Of a stretch of 64,000 bases of DNA, positions 12,831 through 22,955 are shown piece after piece (the stretch's first letter is position 1; every line of letters starts with the position of its first letter). The notes beneath the pieces are model-generated. The model had not been told where the DNA came from, did no database searches, and worked only from the letters and a program-made list of their open reading frames with translations. The stretch is from Symbiodinium natans (lineage: Eukaryota > Sar > Dinophyceae > Suessiales > Symbiodiniaceae). A program made the translations under genes and the position numbers. The stretch lies in assembly GCA_905221605.1 (NCBI GenBank), contig CAJNDS010000426.1:62001-126000 (forward strand), written 5' to 3'.

Positions 12831-13616
12831 CTTTTCACTATCAAGAAAGAACGAAAGGGAAAAATGACAGAACGACCGAGAGAAATACAGACAGTACCAG
12901 CATGGTTTCCGCATGCGGGGGTGGGGAGGGGGGCTGCTTCACCGCTACCCGGCTACCCCCTTTGCAAACACCATGTTTTCGCATGTTACTTGATTCGGCA
13001 TGGACCTGAAACTTTGAAAAGTTGATAGGTCTTTGCCGTCTATTGTCTTTGCTTTTTTTGTCATTAGCATTTTCCAGTGAAGCAATATGTGGTTTTGATT
13101 TGTTATTGATGTTGACACCTTCGACTGTTGCAATGGTATTTTTTTGAGCAAGAAGTCCGCTTTAGTTTTTTTAAAGCCATGTGATCTTGCTTTAAAGATC
13201 GCCTTGCCATTAGCAGGTGAATCCTGTCGAAGCCATCATGCAAGGATCTCGAACGGTGAGAGTGAGAGGGGGTTGGGAATCATGATCTTGCGATGTCTTG
13301 GCCAAAACAAAGAGAAATCAAAGCACTGGAGCCGAGGATAACATGTTTTTGTGTCCTTGTTGCTGTCCACAGAAATTTGGTTTTTATTGAAAGGCCGAAC
13401 CGCCATGTCCATGATATTCGTTCTTTACATTCGGGGGCTCAAGAAAACGGAAGTTGCCTAGGACTTTTTGGTTTAGGGCGCCAGTTACCTATCGGATTCC
13501 GGAAGCGGGAAGCCTGGAAGCACAACACTGCCCAAATCCCTAGGTGACTTTTACTGTAGCTGTTATTTCACAAAAAAAATCAACAAATTAACATGTGTTT
13601 CGTTGAGAGGACGTCG

Positions 13617-13645
13617 GGCAATGGGCAATGGGCAATGGGCAGTGT
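13617..13645. repeat. Short tandem repeat, GGGCAATG x3
   Basis: Three consecutive 8-base units are followed by a variant (GGGCAGTG). Confidence 0.8.
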
Positions 13646-14289
13646 TTCTCAGTTGAAACTATTCTTTTTCTTTCGGCCTCCTACTTTTCATCGGAGTTCT
13701 GACGCAAAGCAACTAGTTAGGGATCTGCATATCAGCCTGACCATCTTTCAATCTTCCGACCCATCCCTTGGTTTCCATCATGATGCTAAGTCTTAGCGCA
13801 TTCGCGGAAAATACAAAGGAGTCGCAAGACTCTGACGGACAAGCTGGCACGGTGTCATCCCACGTGAAACCCGGCAAACGTGCAGGACACAACACCTGAA
13901 ATGCATGAGAACACCAAACGAACCAGACAAATCAAGAAGGACATCGTTCGAAGTGCAGCCCGCAGGACAACCCTACTCTCCGGTGGCCGCAAGTGAGTTT
14001 CGGCGCGCCCCGTACAGCAGTGGAAGCTAGTGGCCTACAGCAAGCAGTACCCGGTTGCACTGCAGCAGCGGATAGCCTGTCGAACAAGCGCGGGGGCACG
14101 AAGTTTCCGCGCCGGGCTGCGCAGGCATGTGGGTCTTCGGGTCAGGAGTCAGGGCGGAGGAGGGGCAGAGAATGAAGAAGAGGAAGTGAAACCAGGCTTG
14201 AAAATTGCTCAACAGGTCTGGGAGTCTGGTCCAAACTTACAGGGCCGCATGCAAAAAGGTGGACTTGGCACAATCGAGGCGGGATGGGG

Positions 14290-15410
14290 TTGTAGTGTCC
14301 ACGGGGACCCATTGCTTCAAACAGTTCCATGCGCTCAGGCAGCGCTACAACTGGATAGCCCGAAATGCCGCCATCTTCCTGACCTTGATGCCGCAGGATC
14401 CGTCTCCTTTGGCGGAAAGGACGGCTGAGATTGGAGGTTGCGAGGCGTGCCTTGGCCACAGATTGGAGTTAGGATCGGATGCCGCGATGTGGGACGCAGA
14501 GACATGAGGTTACGGCTGCTCGCCTGTCGACCGCTTGGTGAAGCGGTTGCTTTCTTTTGTCATGCATTACTCCTTCGCTGTCGAACATCGACGTATATCG
14601 ACATGGAAGTATGTTTTTTTGGGCTGAGGCTACCATGTAATTCCCAGATCTGGTTACGACGTTCCGGCAGCTGCAAGTGAACATTAGCTTGAGCATCACT
14701 TGAGGTCCTGTCGTCCTCGGATTTCTCGAGCCACGTGTCATGGATGGATCCTCAGCTCTGCGCCGCTGCGCAGGAGCTGAGCGCAAGCTGAAAGTCCAAG
14801 CTATGGCCCGAGGTCCACTTTGCAGACCGGCCCTCGATGCCTTTCTCCTTGAGCGAGTACTCAGAGGCCATCTCTATTCCTCTTCCGCTTTCCGGTCCTG
14901 GCATGCAGGTTGACCGGCAGCAGTTGGGGCTAGAGCGGTTTGAGTTGCTTGTACAGATTTGTAGACAGGTATCCAGGCATCTACACCCTTAAGTCAAGTT
15001 GACTTTGCTCTCTTTGTGGCTTCCGTTGTTGCACGGTTTCTGACTGCGCCTTCTGATGCCAAACAAGGCCGGCCGCGTCGATTCGACATTGCCTGTGTGC
15101 CATGAGTATGCTTCCCGACAGGCAGATGAGCTGCGGGCGAGGCTTTCGGAGGAGGCGGGGAGTTACTCGAGTTGGTCTCAGACGGTCTCAGACGTTCGAG
15201 CGTTCTTTGTATGCCGGAGGTGGCTGACGACTTCGTGCTGCGAACCGTGCAGCGAAGCCAACCGATCAGCTGCCAGAGACCCGCAGTGCGCAAGCATCTG
15301 GGGAACAAGTTTCCGAGTGTGCGCAAGGCCGTTTCCTCTCCCATTGTGATTTGCTGTGCGCCACGCCCGACGACATGCCTGCTGCACTGGCTTCTATGAG
15401 GCCTGTCTAC
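14290..15410 (+). CDS. Candidate exons of an unrecognised gene
   Basis: Several + segments have coding character but no family I recognise. They are: about 14310-14430 (HCFKQFHALRQRYNWIARN, then LTLMPQDPSPLAERT); about 14810-14970 (FADRPSMPFSLSEYSEAISI, then QQLGLERFELLVQ); about 14998-15090 (DFALFVASVVARFLTAPSD); about 15207-15345 (PEVADDFVLRTVQRSQ, then RPAVRKHLGNKFPSVRKAV). They lie in different frames and are separated by stops, as expected for exons or for a decayed gene. Splice joins could not be fixed. Confidence 0.3.
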
Positions 15411-16519
15411 AGCCACAGCTTTCCTGCAAAGTTGTCGTCAACCGTGGAGCAAGTGCCAGCGGGAGGCGATTCGAGGAGATGAAGTCGGCCCCTGAAACTT
15501 CACAATCAGGCAAGTCGGTGAGCTACTTTCTGTCCGTTAGACGGTTTGTCAGCCTGGCTTCGGTCCGGCTTGTATGTTGCGCACTTGCCGCCAGATCCTT
15601 CGGCTACCACAATGCCATTTCTTGACTTGAAGACATTCCCGTTTCGGCTGTCTGGATAGCACATGTTGTAGTTTCTTTCGTCGATCTGCAGAGCATGTAC
15701 ATGAAGTGGGTTGCCGGTGCAAGTTAAACTTCTTCCGGCACCAGGCAGTTTTTTTTGTGCGCATGCTTTGAGTTGGTTGAGCTTTTCCTGCACTATTATG
15801 CTAAGCAAGTGCAGTCCCAGTTTTGGCATGCCAAAGTTGCTGTCAGGATCCCAGTGCGAAAGCAGCGCAGGGAGGTTGTTGTATCAAAGCCACGAGCTCC
15901 AAATCCATAGCGTGCTTCTTGTGAGTTGTGTGATTGGTTGGGCAACGGACTGATGGAGCAACTCGGCCTCGCGCAGGCTTGCAGCTGCATGTTGCTGCGA
16001 CATGCTTGCTGTGCTTTAGGCTTTTACCAGCAAGTGGCCAGCAAACGAACGGACGAACTCCCCTGAATCACAACATATCCCAACGAAGCGAGCCACGTGC
16101 AGCAGATCGATGGCAAAGTGGAAAGCAGTTGTTGATGGCGACTTCCGAGCCTAGCAGTTGACCTGAAGGCAGCCGATTTGCACCGATGTTGATTTCCTGT
16201 GACATCGAAAAGGGAAGTGACTGCATGGTCAAAGAATGTCCAATTGATATCCTGCCCGCATATGAGAACAGTTGCAGCGCATGCCACCACATGCTAAAAC
16301 ATGTCTTTAAGAAGCTGAGAGCTTAAAGCTGAGTTCTGTTACGGCATGTTTTCGCCAGGCTCAATGGCACCATGGCCTGGTGGCTGAGGGTTGTCGCCTT
16401 GCTGAAGTTGGTCTGAGGTGTTTATATTCTCAGAAGCAGGCTCTCAGAGTACAGAATGCATCAAAGGCTGCAAGCAGGAATCGCCTCCCGAGGTCGGTGT
16501 CCTATGGCTGCAGGCATGC
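15411..16519. other. No supported gene
   Basis: Short open frames occur on both strands, none with recognisable motifs or a clear splice context. Confidence 0.4.
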
Positions 16520-17270
16520 GAATCACTTTGAAGCCTGCAACTGAAAGAGCCGGCGGAGCTCAGAGATGTGTTGCAATGCAAGTGGCTGACAACGCAGGCC
16601 GCAGCGCAAAGCGCGTGGCAGACCTGGGGCACGGAGGCCTTCGATTCGGGCGCTACCACCGCTCCGTGAATACATCGAAGTCTGGACAAGCCCGAGGTCT
16701 TCGTCGAATTTCTGCAAGCGCTTGGCTGCGAGCAGTGTGGCCACGTGCAAGAAGAACCCACGCTCCAGGCGTAGTGGCTGCGGCTTTGTGCTGTTGCATC
16801 TTGAAGGGCGTGAGAGACTTGCCCAGGCACGCTTCGAAGTGTCGAGTAACATCTTCGGGTGTGCAGATATCGATGTGCTACTTCCTTCCATTCATTGGCT
16901 ATACCAGGCAAGAGGGCAGCAATGTCATTCCTGGCCGCTGCATTTCGAGTTCTGCCAGGCAGCGCGGCAGCAGAGTGGGGGCAGCCCTCCTGGCCTCCTA
17001 GTGGACCCCAGCTCAGGCAAGCACAGCAGAGTGAGAAGTGGTCTACGGGACAGTCCGGGGGGTTACCTTGATGAGGACGGTGGGGCAAATGTTGGCAGAG
17101 CTCTACACTTGGAAAGGGTTGGAAGATGTCCAGGCTGTGACATTGTATTTTGTGTCTCCACCAAACTTGACGTAGCTCAGGCGACAGCCCGATGGATAGC
17201 GAGCTTTGGTGATGCTTTCGGCCGGCGTGTATCCAGGCGAAACAATGGACCCTGCAGAAGACTGCCAATA
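16520..17270 (+). CDS. Candidate exons of an unrecognised gene or pseudogene
   Basis: Coding-like + segments: about 16545-16660 (ELRDVLQCKWLTTQAAAQS), about 16684-16770 (DKPEVFVEFLQALGCEQCG), about 16815-16910 (RLAQARFEVSSNIFGCADID) and about 17070-17170 (TVGQMLAELYTWKGLEDVQA). They alternate frames, with stops between them. The opposite strand has a 296-codon open frame over the same bases, but it is rich in Cys/His/Ser with no domain signal. Low confidence: it could equally be non-coding. Confidence 0.22.
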
Positions 17271-17919
17271 TCACTGCACCGTGAGTATCACATGCTGCCG
17301 GCAGAAACCATGCAGAAGCTGCCAGGAACAGCACTCAAGCAACTTGTGTGGTTTGTGCCGGGGCAGATGCGTCGGAGGCCGCTTGCACCACTCCAAGCAA
17401 CTACGGATGCAGCCATGCAATGCAGCTCTGCAGCTTTCTCCGATCAACGATGCTTCTAACCATGGAGGCTGGTGGTGGCCTGGATGCACCAACGGCCGAA
17501 GCCACAGCAGACTCAGCATCATTCACCGTTGCACGCCATGGTGCATTTTGCGGCGTCTGTGGATGGGAATAAAGCCAGGTGGTGGTCGTAGCTGTGCCTT
17601 GGTTGCACGATAGGTTGCAAGGATCCCACAGGACAAATATTCAACATGAAACCGGCTCCACATGAGATCAACTCCTAGTGCTCGCTGCTGCCACAGTATG
17701 TGCTGTCTGCGATGAACGGCTTGCCGGATCTTGCTTCTTGACCGCTTCACAACGCAGCTATTGATGCAAAGCAGATCCCATGTGACAATCGCATGCAATG
17801 GACACCAAGCCCCATCGCAAGAGTTTTGGAGACAGCCTGGTTGCCAAGCAGGTGGAGCCATCCGCATCCAACTTCGAGCTGTCTGACGCTCAGGCTACTT
17901 GTGCTGCCTGCTGCGTCCT

Positions 17920-18115
17920 CCTACTACTACTATTACAACTACAACTACGACTACTGCTACTACTACAACTTCTACTACTCCTAGTCCTACTCCTACTCCT
18001 ACTCCTACTCCTACTACTACTACTACTACTACTACCACTACTACCACTACTACTACTACTACGACGACGACTACTACTACTACTGCTACTACTACTTCTA
18101 CTACTACTACTACTG

Positions 18116-18180
<65 letters not shown>

Positions 18181-18298
18181 GCTACTGCTACTGCTACTGC
18201 TACTGCTACTGCTACTGCTACTGCTACTGCTACTGCTACTGCTACTGCTACTGCTACTGCTACTGCTACTGCTACTGCTACTGCTACTGCTACTGCTA

Positions 18299-18331
<33 letters not shown>

Positions 18332-18405
18332 TTGCTACTACTAGTACTACTGCTGCTGCTGCTGCTGCCACTGCTACTGCTGCTACTGCTACTGCGACCT
18401 TAAGC
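17920..18405. repeat. Block-structured trinucleotide array (CTA/CTG/CTC)
   Basis: About 480 bases of triplet repeats in ordered blocks: mixed CTA with CAA interruptions, then (CTCCTA)n near 17986-18016, mostly pure CTA to 18180, a perfect 20-copy GCTACT block at 18181-18300, a (CCTGCT)n block at 18301-18333, then mixed CTG/CTA. All six frames stay open (poly-Leu, Thr/Ala and so on), so the open frames here are artefacts. Confidence 0.95.
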
Positions 18406-18798
18406 AGCTAAGGCTGCTGAAGCATGCTGAAGAGCACAGCTGGAATGCCAGAGCCTTGCGGCCAGTCATCGTTGCCCGATCGAGATTTTGTTGCGTCGTA
18501 GCTTGCAGCGAATTGCAGGAAGAAGGATTCCTGCCATTGCAGGCATCGGACTTGCCGGTTGTTCGACATGATTTGTGGCGTGCAAGTTGGTTTGGAGCTG
18601 GCTTTCATGTTTGTCGCCCTGCTGACTGCTCCTCACTTTGCTTCTCCGCCATCCATTCGTCGTGGGGCGTTCTCTTGCTGGCGGTTGTACTACACCCTGT
18701 CTACACCCTTCCACCAACCATCTCGGGTGCGGCACCTGCACAAATTGACAAATGTATGTGCTGCTCAGATGCTGCCTTTACAGGTGTGTAGAGAGGTG

Positions 18799-18955
<157 letters not shown>

Positions 18956-19044
18956 GTGTTGGCACAGAATGTGCGAAGTGACATGACACGAGGCAGGGTC
19001 TGCACGCTGTAGCCGTGCAGGCCCGAGCATAGCATTTTCGAACA
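18956..19044 (+). repeat. Retroelement repeat A1 (left terminus)
   Basis: These 89 bases are identical to A2 at 26681-26769. A1 starts GTGTTGGCACAG and ends TTTTCGAACA; right after it TTCGAACA is repeated once more. Upstream is GT microsatellite DNA, so the left end is sharp. Confidence 0.92.
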
Positions 19045-19337
19045 TTCGAACATCGGGCCATGGCGAGCTAGGCCTTGGAAATCCGAGTGGAAACGGCTTG
19101 CTCGGAGCATCTTGCTGCGCTGGCGCGTGGAAGCTGGCACATTCTATGACGCAGCAATCGAGAGCATTCGACATGACTTGCGGCAACTTCATGGCCGCGT
19201 AATTCAACAGGACAGGACCCTGATAGACCGTTACTCAGACTTTGATAAATGTATTGACGTTCCGTAAGTGCTCGTCGGCCGAGCCTATACCGAGTCAGGG
19301 GTGTCAGAGTCAGGGGTGTCACAGTCAAGCGTTTTCT

Positions 19338-19371
19338 CACACGTTGTATTTTTCTTTGTTTTAGCGTGGCC
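19338..19371 (+). promoter_or_regulatory. Pyrimidine tract plus AG before the recombinase ATG (possible trans-splice acceptor)
   Basis: A T-rich run (GTATTTTTCTTTGTTTTAG) ends in AG at 19363-19364, eight bases before the ATG at 19372. In dinoflagellates, spliced-leader addition uses an AG acceptor of this kind. The position just upstream of the first ORF fits a trans-spliced element mRNA, but a chance T-run or a cis-intron acceptor is possible. Confidence 0.4.
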
Positions 19372-21111
19372 ATGTCGGCTACAGAGCTGTGGGATAGGCT
19401 TCGGCAGCGGGGTCTGCAAGATCTCGCCCCAACTCTTGTAGAAGCAGGGGTTAGGGGCCTGGAAGATGTGGCTCAGTCTCGGGAAGCCTTGCTGCAGATG
19501 GGCGTAGCCAGCTGGCGATTAGATTTGCTATGCGGCGAAGGCTCTGGATCGACTGCAGCTTTGGGACGTGTGCCTGCTCCTAGATGGGATGCCCCGCCAG
19601 TCCATAGGCGCCAGAGAGCATCGCAGGCTGAGGCATTGCGAGCGGCAGACCCTGCGCAGAGAGCTTTGGCATTGCGCGAGCTGGAGGCCGAAGTATTAGC
19701 TGCAACTTCTCAAGGCCCCGTGGCGTCCCGTCTGGCTTTCTGGAAGAAAGTTTGTGAAGCTTGGGGGGTGCCAGATTTCCCATTGACAGTGCAGAACGTG
19801 AAGGCCGTAGCTGCTTCGATGAAACGGGGTAAGTATCGCAGTTGCGCTCAGTATTTTTCGGCTGCGACTGTTTGGCAGGTGCGTAGCCTCCATCAAGAGG
19901 TAGAACCACACATTCGGGCATTGATTGCAGATTGCATCCGAAGCATCCGACGGGGATTAGGGCCCGAGGCGCTGAAGGACAGTTTTGATCCCCAGCCACT
20001 TGGTGCGCTGGTCAAGGACCCGCAGGACGGAGAGGTTTTCGATGTCACCATTCCATTTGCTGCTGTAGACATGTGCTTGATCGGTTTGTGGTTCATGTTG
20101 CGGGAGATTGAACTATCCAATGCCAGAGAACATCAGTTGTATTTGCGAGGGGGACGTGTTCACTTCATGTTGCCAGTGGAGAAGAGATCCAGTCAGGGAG
20201 ACGTGACCGAGCGTACCTTGGAATGCGCGTGCCGTTTTCGGCGGCAGCCGCTGTGCCCGTGGCACGCGGCGCAGAGACATCTCAATCGATTGCAGAATCT
20301 GAAGCATCAGCTGGGGGTGAGGGACCTGCCGCTGTTCCCAGGAGCGCGGGGGGAGACCTTGCCTAAGGAAGCCTTCGTCGGCCATGTAAGGTCCACATTG
20401 CTGGCTGCCGGCATCGAGTGCAGCAGGCCAAACGAGGTTGGTCAGCTAGAGGAGAGATTTCAGGGACATGTCCTGAGGGTCAGTGGAGCGCAGTTCTTGT
20501 GCATGATAGGGCTCCCAGGGCATCTCATACAAATGCATGGCCGGTGGACGTCCACTTCGGTGCTCAGATATCTGCAGCAGGCTCCTCTTCATTCAGTTCC
20601 AGTGGCAGCAGCGCAGGCCCTATCGTGTGGACAATCATCCGCAGCGGTTGCCATGACCGTGCAGCCGTTGTCTGAGTTGTTGAGCCCCAGGTTCTCGCAG
20701 GCAGTTGGCTCTGCGGCGGGGAGTGACAAGTCGGGCGAGGCGCGTGAGCCTCCATTGAAGAAGCCAGCATGCCAGTTGGAGCATGCAGGGCAGAGAGAGC
20801 TTGAGAAGCTTCGGAGTGAGTTAGCCGGATTGGCTAGGGCCGTCAAAGCGCCGGCCGAGGTCTGGATACAGAACCCGAGGACGAAGAAGGTCCATCGGCC
20901 TACAGGCGACGAGCTCACGTCTGGATCAGATATGTGGGCTGCACGATGTGGATGGCCATATGGCATGAGGAGGCACTTCAGGCTAGCATCGCTCTCGGAT
21001 AATGCCATAAAATGTCGTCGCTGTTTCGGCCTGACAGAAGATGGCGCAGGCTCTGACGACGGCAGTGAGGAGAGCTCCAGCTCAGTGTCTGGATCCAGTT
21101 CCGACTTGTGA
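19372..21111 (+). CDS. Retroelement ORF1: tyrosine recombinase with N-terminal SAM-like domain
   Basis: A 579-residue protein from the first ATG; the frame is open a little further upstream, but only from GTG. The catalytic set of tyrosine recombinases is complete: Arg at codon 20101-20103 (FMLREIEL), a Lys in the following hairpin (PVEKRSS), HxxR (HVLR, His at 20467), His of HGRW (20536) and the nucleophile Tyr of VLRYLQQ (20569-20571). Residues about 5-45 resemble a SAM domain (LWDRLRQRGLQDLAP). The C-terminus has a C-x-W ... C-x2-C pattern (ARCGWP, CRRCF) that may bind zinc, then an acidic Ser tail. Role: integrates the circular DNA copy by site-specific recombination, in place of an integrase. 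It precedes the gag-like ORF, an unusual position. The 668 bases that follow are non-coding. Confidence 0.88.
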   Translation: MSATELWDRLRQRGLQDLAPTLVEAGVRGLEDVAQSREALLQMGVASWRLDLLCGEGSGSTAALGRVPAPRWDAPPVHRRQRASQAEALRAADPAQRALALRELEAEVLAATSQGPVASRLAFWKKVCEAWGVPDFPLTVQNVKAVAASMKRGKYRSCAQYFSAATVWQVRSLHQEVEPHIRALIADCIRSIRRGLGPEALKDSFDPQPLGALVKDPQDGEVFDVTIPFAAVDMCLIGLWFMLREIELSNAREHQLYLRGGRVHFMLPVEKRSSQGDVTERTLECACRFRRQPLCPWHAAQRHLNRLQNLKHQLGVRDLPLFPGARGETLPKEAFVGHVRSTLLAAGIECSRPNEVGQLEERFQGHVLRVSGAQFLCMIGLPGHLIQMHGRWTSTSVLRYLQQAPLHSVPVAAAQALSCGQSSAAVAMTVQPLSELLSPRFSQAVGSAAGSDKSGEAREPPLKKPACQLEHAGQRELEKLRSELAGLARAVKAPAEVWIQNPRTKKVHRPTGDELTSGSDMWAARCGWPYGMRRHFRLASLSDNAIKCRRCFGLTEDGAGSDDGSEESSSSVSGSSSDL

Positions 21112-21779
21112 TTATAGTCGTGTAGGCGCTACTCGGGGCTTCCTCTCGCGCACGTAAAAAACAGTTAACCTAGAGCAGCGCGTGCCTGGCATGTGACAGT
21201 TGCGCCGAGTTTTTCTTGTCCGTAGCGCTGTGATGCGCTGTGTGCTCCCGCTGCTTCAGGACTTCGGCGAGTGGCCAGATACTTGGACCAGGACATCGGC
21301 GCATTCGCTGGCTCCTGGCACAGTGAGCGAGCCTTTCAGTGTGCAGGAACTCGACTGATGTTGGAAGGGCCAGGGGGCGCCCGAGGACGTTTTTCTGCCA
21401 GTCATAGAGGGTCGCCCGCTAGCGTGGGGGTGGTCGCAGTACACGTGCGTCTGCGAGCCACAGACAGTTGGGGCAGTTGGTTCCCACTGTCGTGAGAGAC
21501 CCTTGAAGTCGTAGTCGGCAGGAGCGCCAACACGGCGCAGAATGACAGCGTTGACCGCGGTGCTCCAGGTAAACGGCTCCTTGGTGTGCTGCAGGGCAGG
21601 CCTAATAATCTGTGTCCCATCCTGCAGTTTCGTATGTAAAGTGTGCGTGGTCAACAGTGTAGGCATGCAGCGCAAGCCTTGAGCATCGACGCATGTTGTG
21701 AGTGTTGTTGGTGTCGGCAGTCAGTTCGGCACAGGCACAGAGTGGTGCGGCAGGATCCCAGCCGCGTGATGCCAGCGTG
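21112..21779 (+). other. Intercistronic region between ORF1 and ORF2 of the retroelement
   Basis: The + strand shows no coding signal over 668 bases. An AG near 21719-21720, after a GT-rich stretch (GTTGTTGGTGTCGGCAG), could be a cis- or trans-splice acceptor for the downstream gag-like mRNA. An open frame on the minus strand (21256-21675) has no recognisable motif. An internal promoter here is possible but not shown. Confidence 0.4.
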
Positions 21780-22955
21780 ATGGCGCAACATTCCGGAAAG
21801 TCGCTGCAGGAGGTGGCGACGTTCGCAGGGGCTGGTCATGACATCATGCGATATCTCGACTTGCGCGGAGTCAAGTCTGTCGGGACTTTAGCCATGCTCG
21901 GGCCCTCCGAATCAGAGTTTGAGCAGTTTCTTATCCATCCGCTGTTGCAGGGTTGGGGGTCAGGGGCCGATCGCATCGAGGTTGCTGAAGCCGAGAAGCC
22001 TATTGCAACTGCCATCCTTAAATACATGAGGGCTCTGGCGGTCGAGGATCGTAAAACCGCCACAGCCGCTCATCAAGCCCCCGCCGTGCCAGCAAATCAG
22101 CAGACAGCGGCAGCTGCGGGAACATCAGCGGCAGCAGGCGATCCAGAGAAAGTGCCCAGGACTTTGCCAGCAGGAGTTTGGGCCCAGCAGCTCAAGCGAT
22201 ATCAGAGGGTCTTGATTGATGGCACTCCGCGTCCCTTTCCGGAGAAACAAATCTTGGGGGCGGAAGCCACCCTAGCAAAGTTGTGGCATCAGTTGCACAC
22301 ATCCAAGACCTACGCTCCGCTTCCTTTAGGTGAGGTGATCGCTAAGCGCAGCTTTGATGCCGGTGCCACGGTAAACCCGCTGAGCAAGCGGTCCATCTCC
22401 CAGAAGGTCGTCATCGATGTGGACAAGGACCAGCTTCGCACGGAGGAACCTGATGAGACTTGGGAGCCCCGTTCGTTGTTAGCAGTAATTGATGCTCTCA
22501 ACGCCGTGAGGTGGGCATACGTCTTCGTAGAATATGGTCCTGAACTGGAAGTGCACGCCCTTTTCGACGTCTTCGAGCAACGAGCTAGGCAGCGTTCTTC
22601 ACATCTTGACCTTTTCCGTCAGTACTACGAGGCTGCAGCTCTGCATCTGTGCATGCAGATGAGAGCGGGGCTCACATTCACGGAGGCTGCGAAGATGATC
22701 ATTGAGGACACGCACATGTTCCAGGAGGTGATGTCGCGAGATAGTCCCGTCAAGAAGCCCCCGCCCAAACGCAGACTGGATGATCCGGCCAGGGCTGGTG
22801 CGCCAGAACCCAAGCGTGGGAGGTGGGGTGCGCCGCAGCGTGGACGAGGCAGGGGTGCGGGTCGCAGCTCATCTTGGCAGTCTTGGGACAGCCGAAAGTG
22901 GGATGACAAGAGCCAGCGGGACTGGTATCAGCACTCCCACAAGGACAAAGAGTAG
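21780..22955 (+). CDS. Retroelement ORF2: gag-like RG-rich protein
   Basis: A 391-residue protein from the first ATG (MAQHSGKSLQEV); the frame is open from about 21702 without an ATG. I recognise no named domain. It has a helical N-terminal half, an Ala/Gln-rich linker (about residues 85-125), a predicted helical middle (ARQRSSHLDLFRQYYEAAA), and a strongly basic C-terminus with KKPPPKRR and RGRGRGAGR runs, typical of nucleic-acid-binding tails that replace zinc knuckles in some gag proteins. The gag role is inferred from this tail and from its place directly before the polymerase ORF. Its UAG stop (22953-22955) is in the same frame as the polymerase ORF, so readthrough would yield a gag-pol fusion. 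Confidence 0.7.
   Translation: MAQHSGKSLQEVATFAGAGHDIMRYLDLRGVKSVGTLAMLGPSESEFEQFLIHPLLQGWGSGADRIEVAEAEKPIATAILKYMRALAVEDRKTATAAHQAPAVPANQQTAAAAGTSAAAGDPEKVPRTLPAGVWAQQLKRYQRVLIDGTPRPFPEKQILGAEATLAKLWHQLHTSKTYAPLPLGEVIAKRSFDAGATVNPLSKRSISQKVVIDVDKDQLRTEEPDETWEPRSLLAVIDALNAVRWAYVFVEYGPELEVHALFDVFEQRARQRSSHLDLFRQYYEAAALHLCMQMRAGLTFTEAAKMIIEDTHMFQEVMSRDSPVKKPPPKRRLDDPARAGAPEPKRGRWGAPQRGRGRGAGRSSSWQSWDSRKWDDKSQRDWYQHSHKDKE
22953..22955 (+). promoter_or_regulatory. In-frame UAG between gag-like and methyltransferase-polymerase ORFs (candidate readthrough codon)
   Basis: ORF2 and the downstream ORF share one frame, separated only by GAG TAG GGA AGT GGG GGT GGC. There is no stop between the UAG and the polymerase ORF, and no ATG before the methyltransferase motif I. 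UAG followed by GGA and a G-rich stretch resembles gammaretroviral gag-pol readthrough contexts. A simple nonsense mutation is the alternative. Confidence 0.6.

Larger units (their letters stand above)
12131..14289. other. Non-coding stretch with simple repeats
   Basis: I see no convincing exon. The stretch contains repeats of TTTCGGTATCTTCG type at 12425-12520, the CA/CG tract listed separately, and an AT-richer segment at 13020-13150. Confidence 0.5.

Noticed and set aside
16444..17334. 296-codon open frame on the minus strand
   Set aside because: Cys/His/Ser-rich composition with no domain; the + strand has more protein-like exon segments over the same bases.
17798..18411. Poly-Leu, Thr/Ala and Val/Ala open frames
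   Set aside because: Produced by the triplet microsatellite; all six frames are open.
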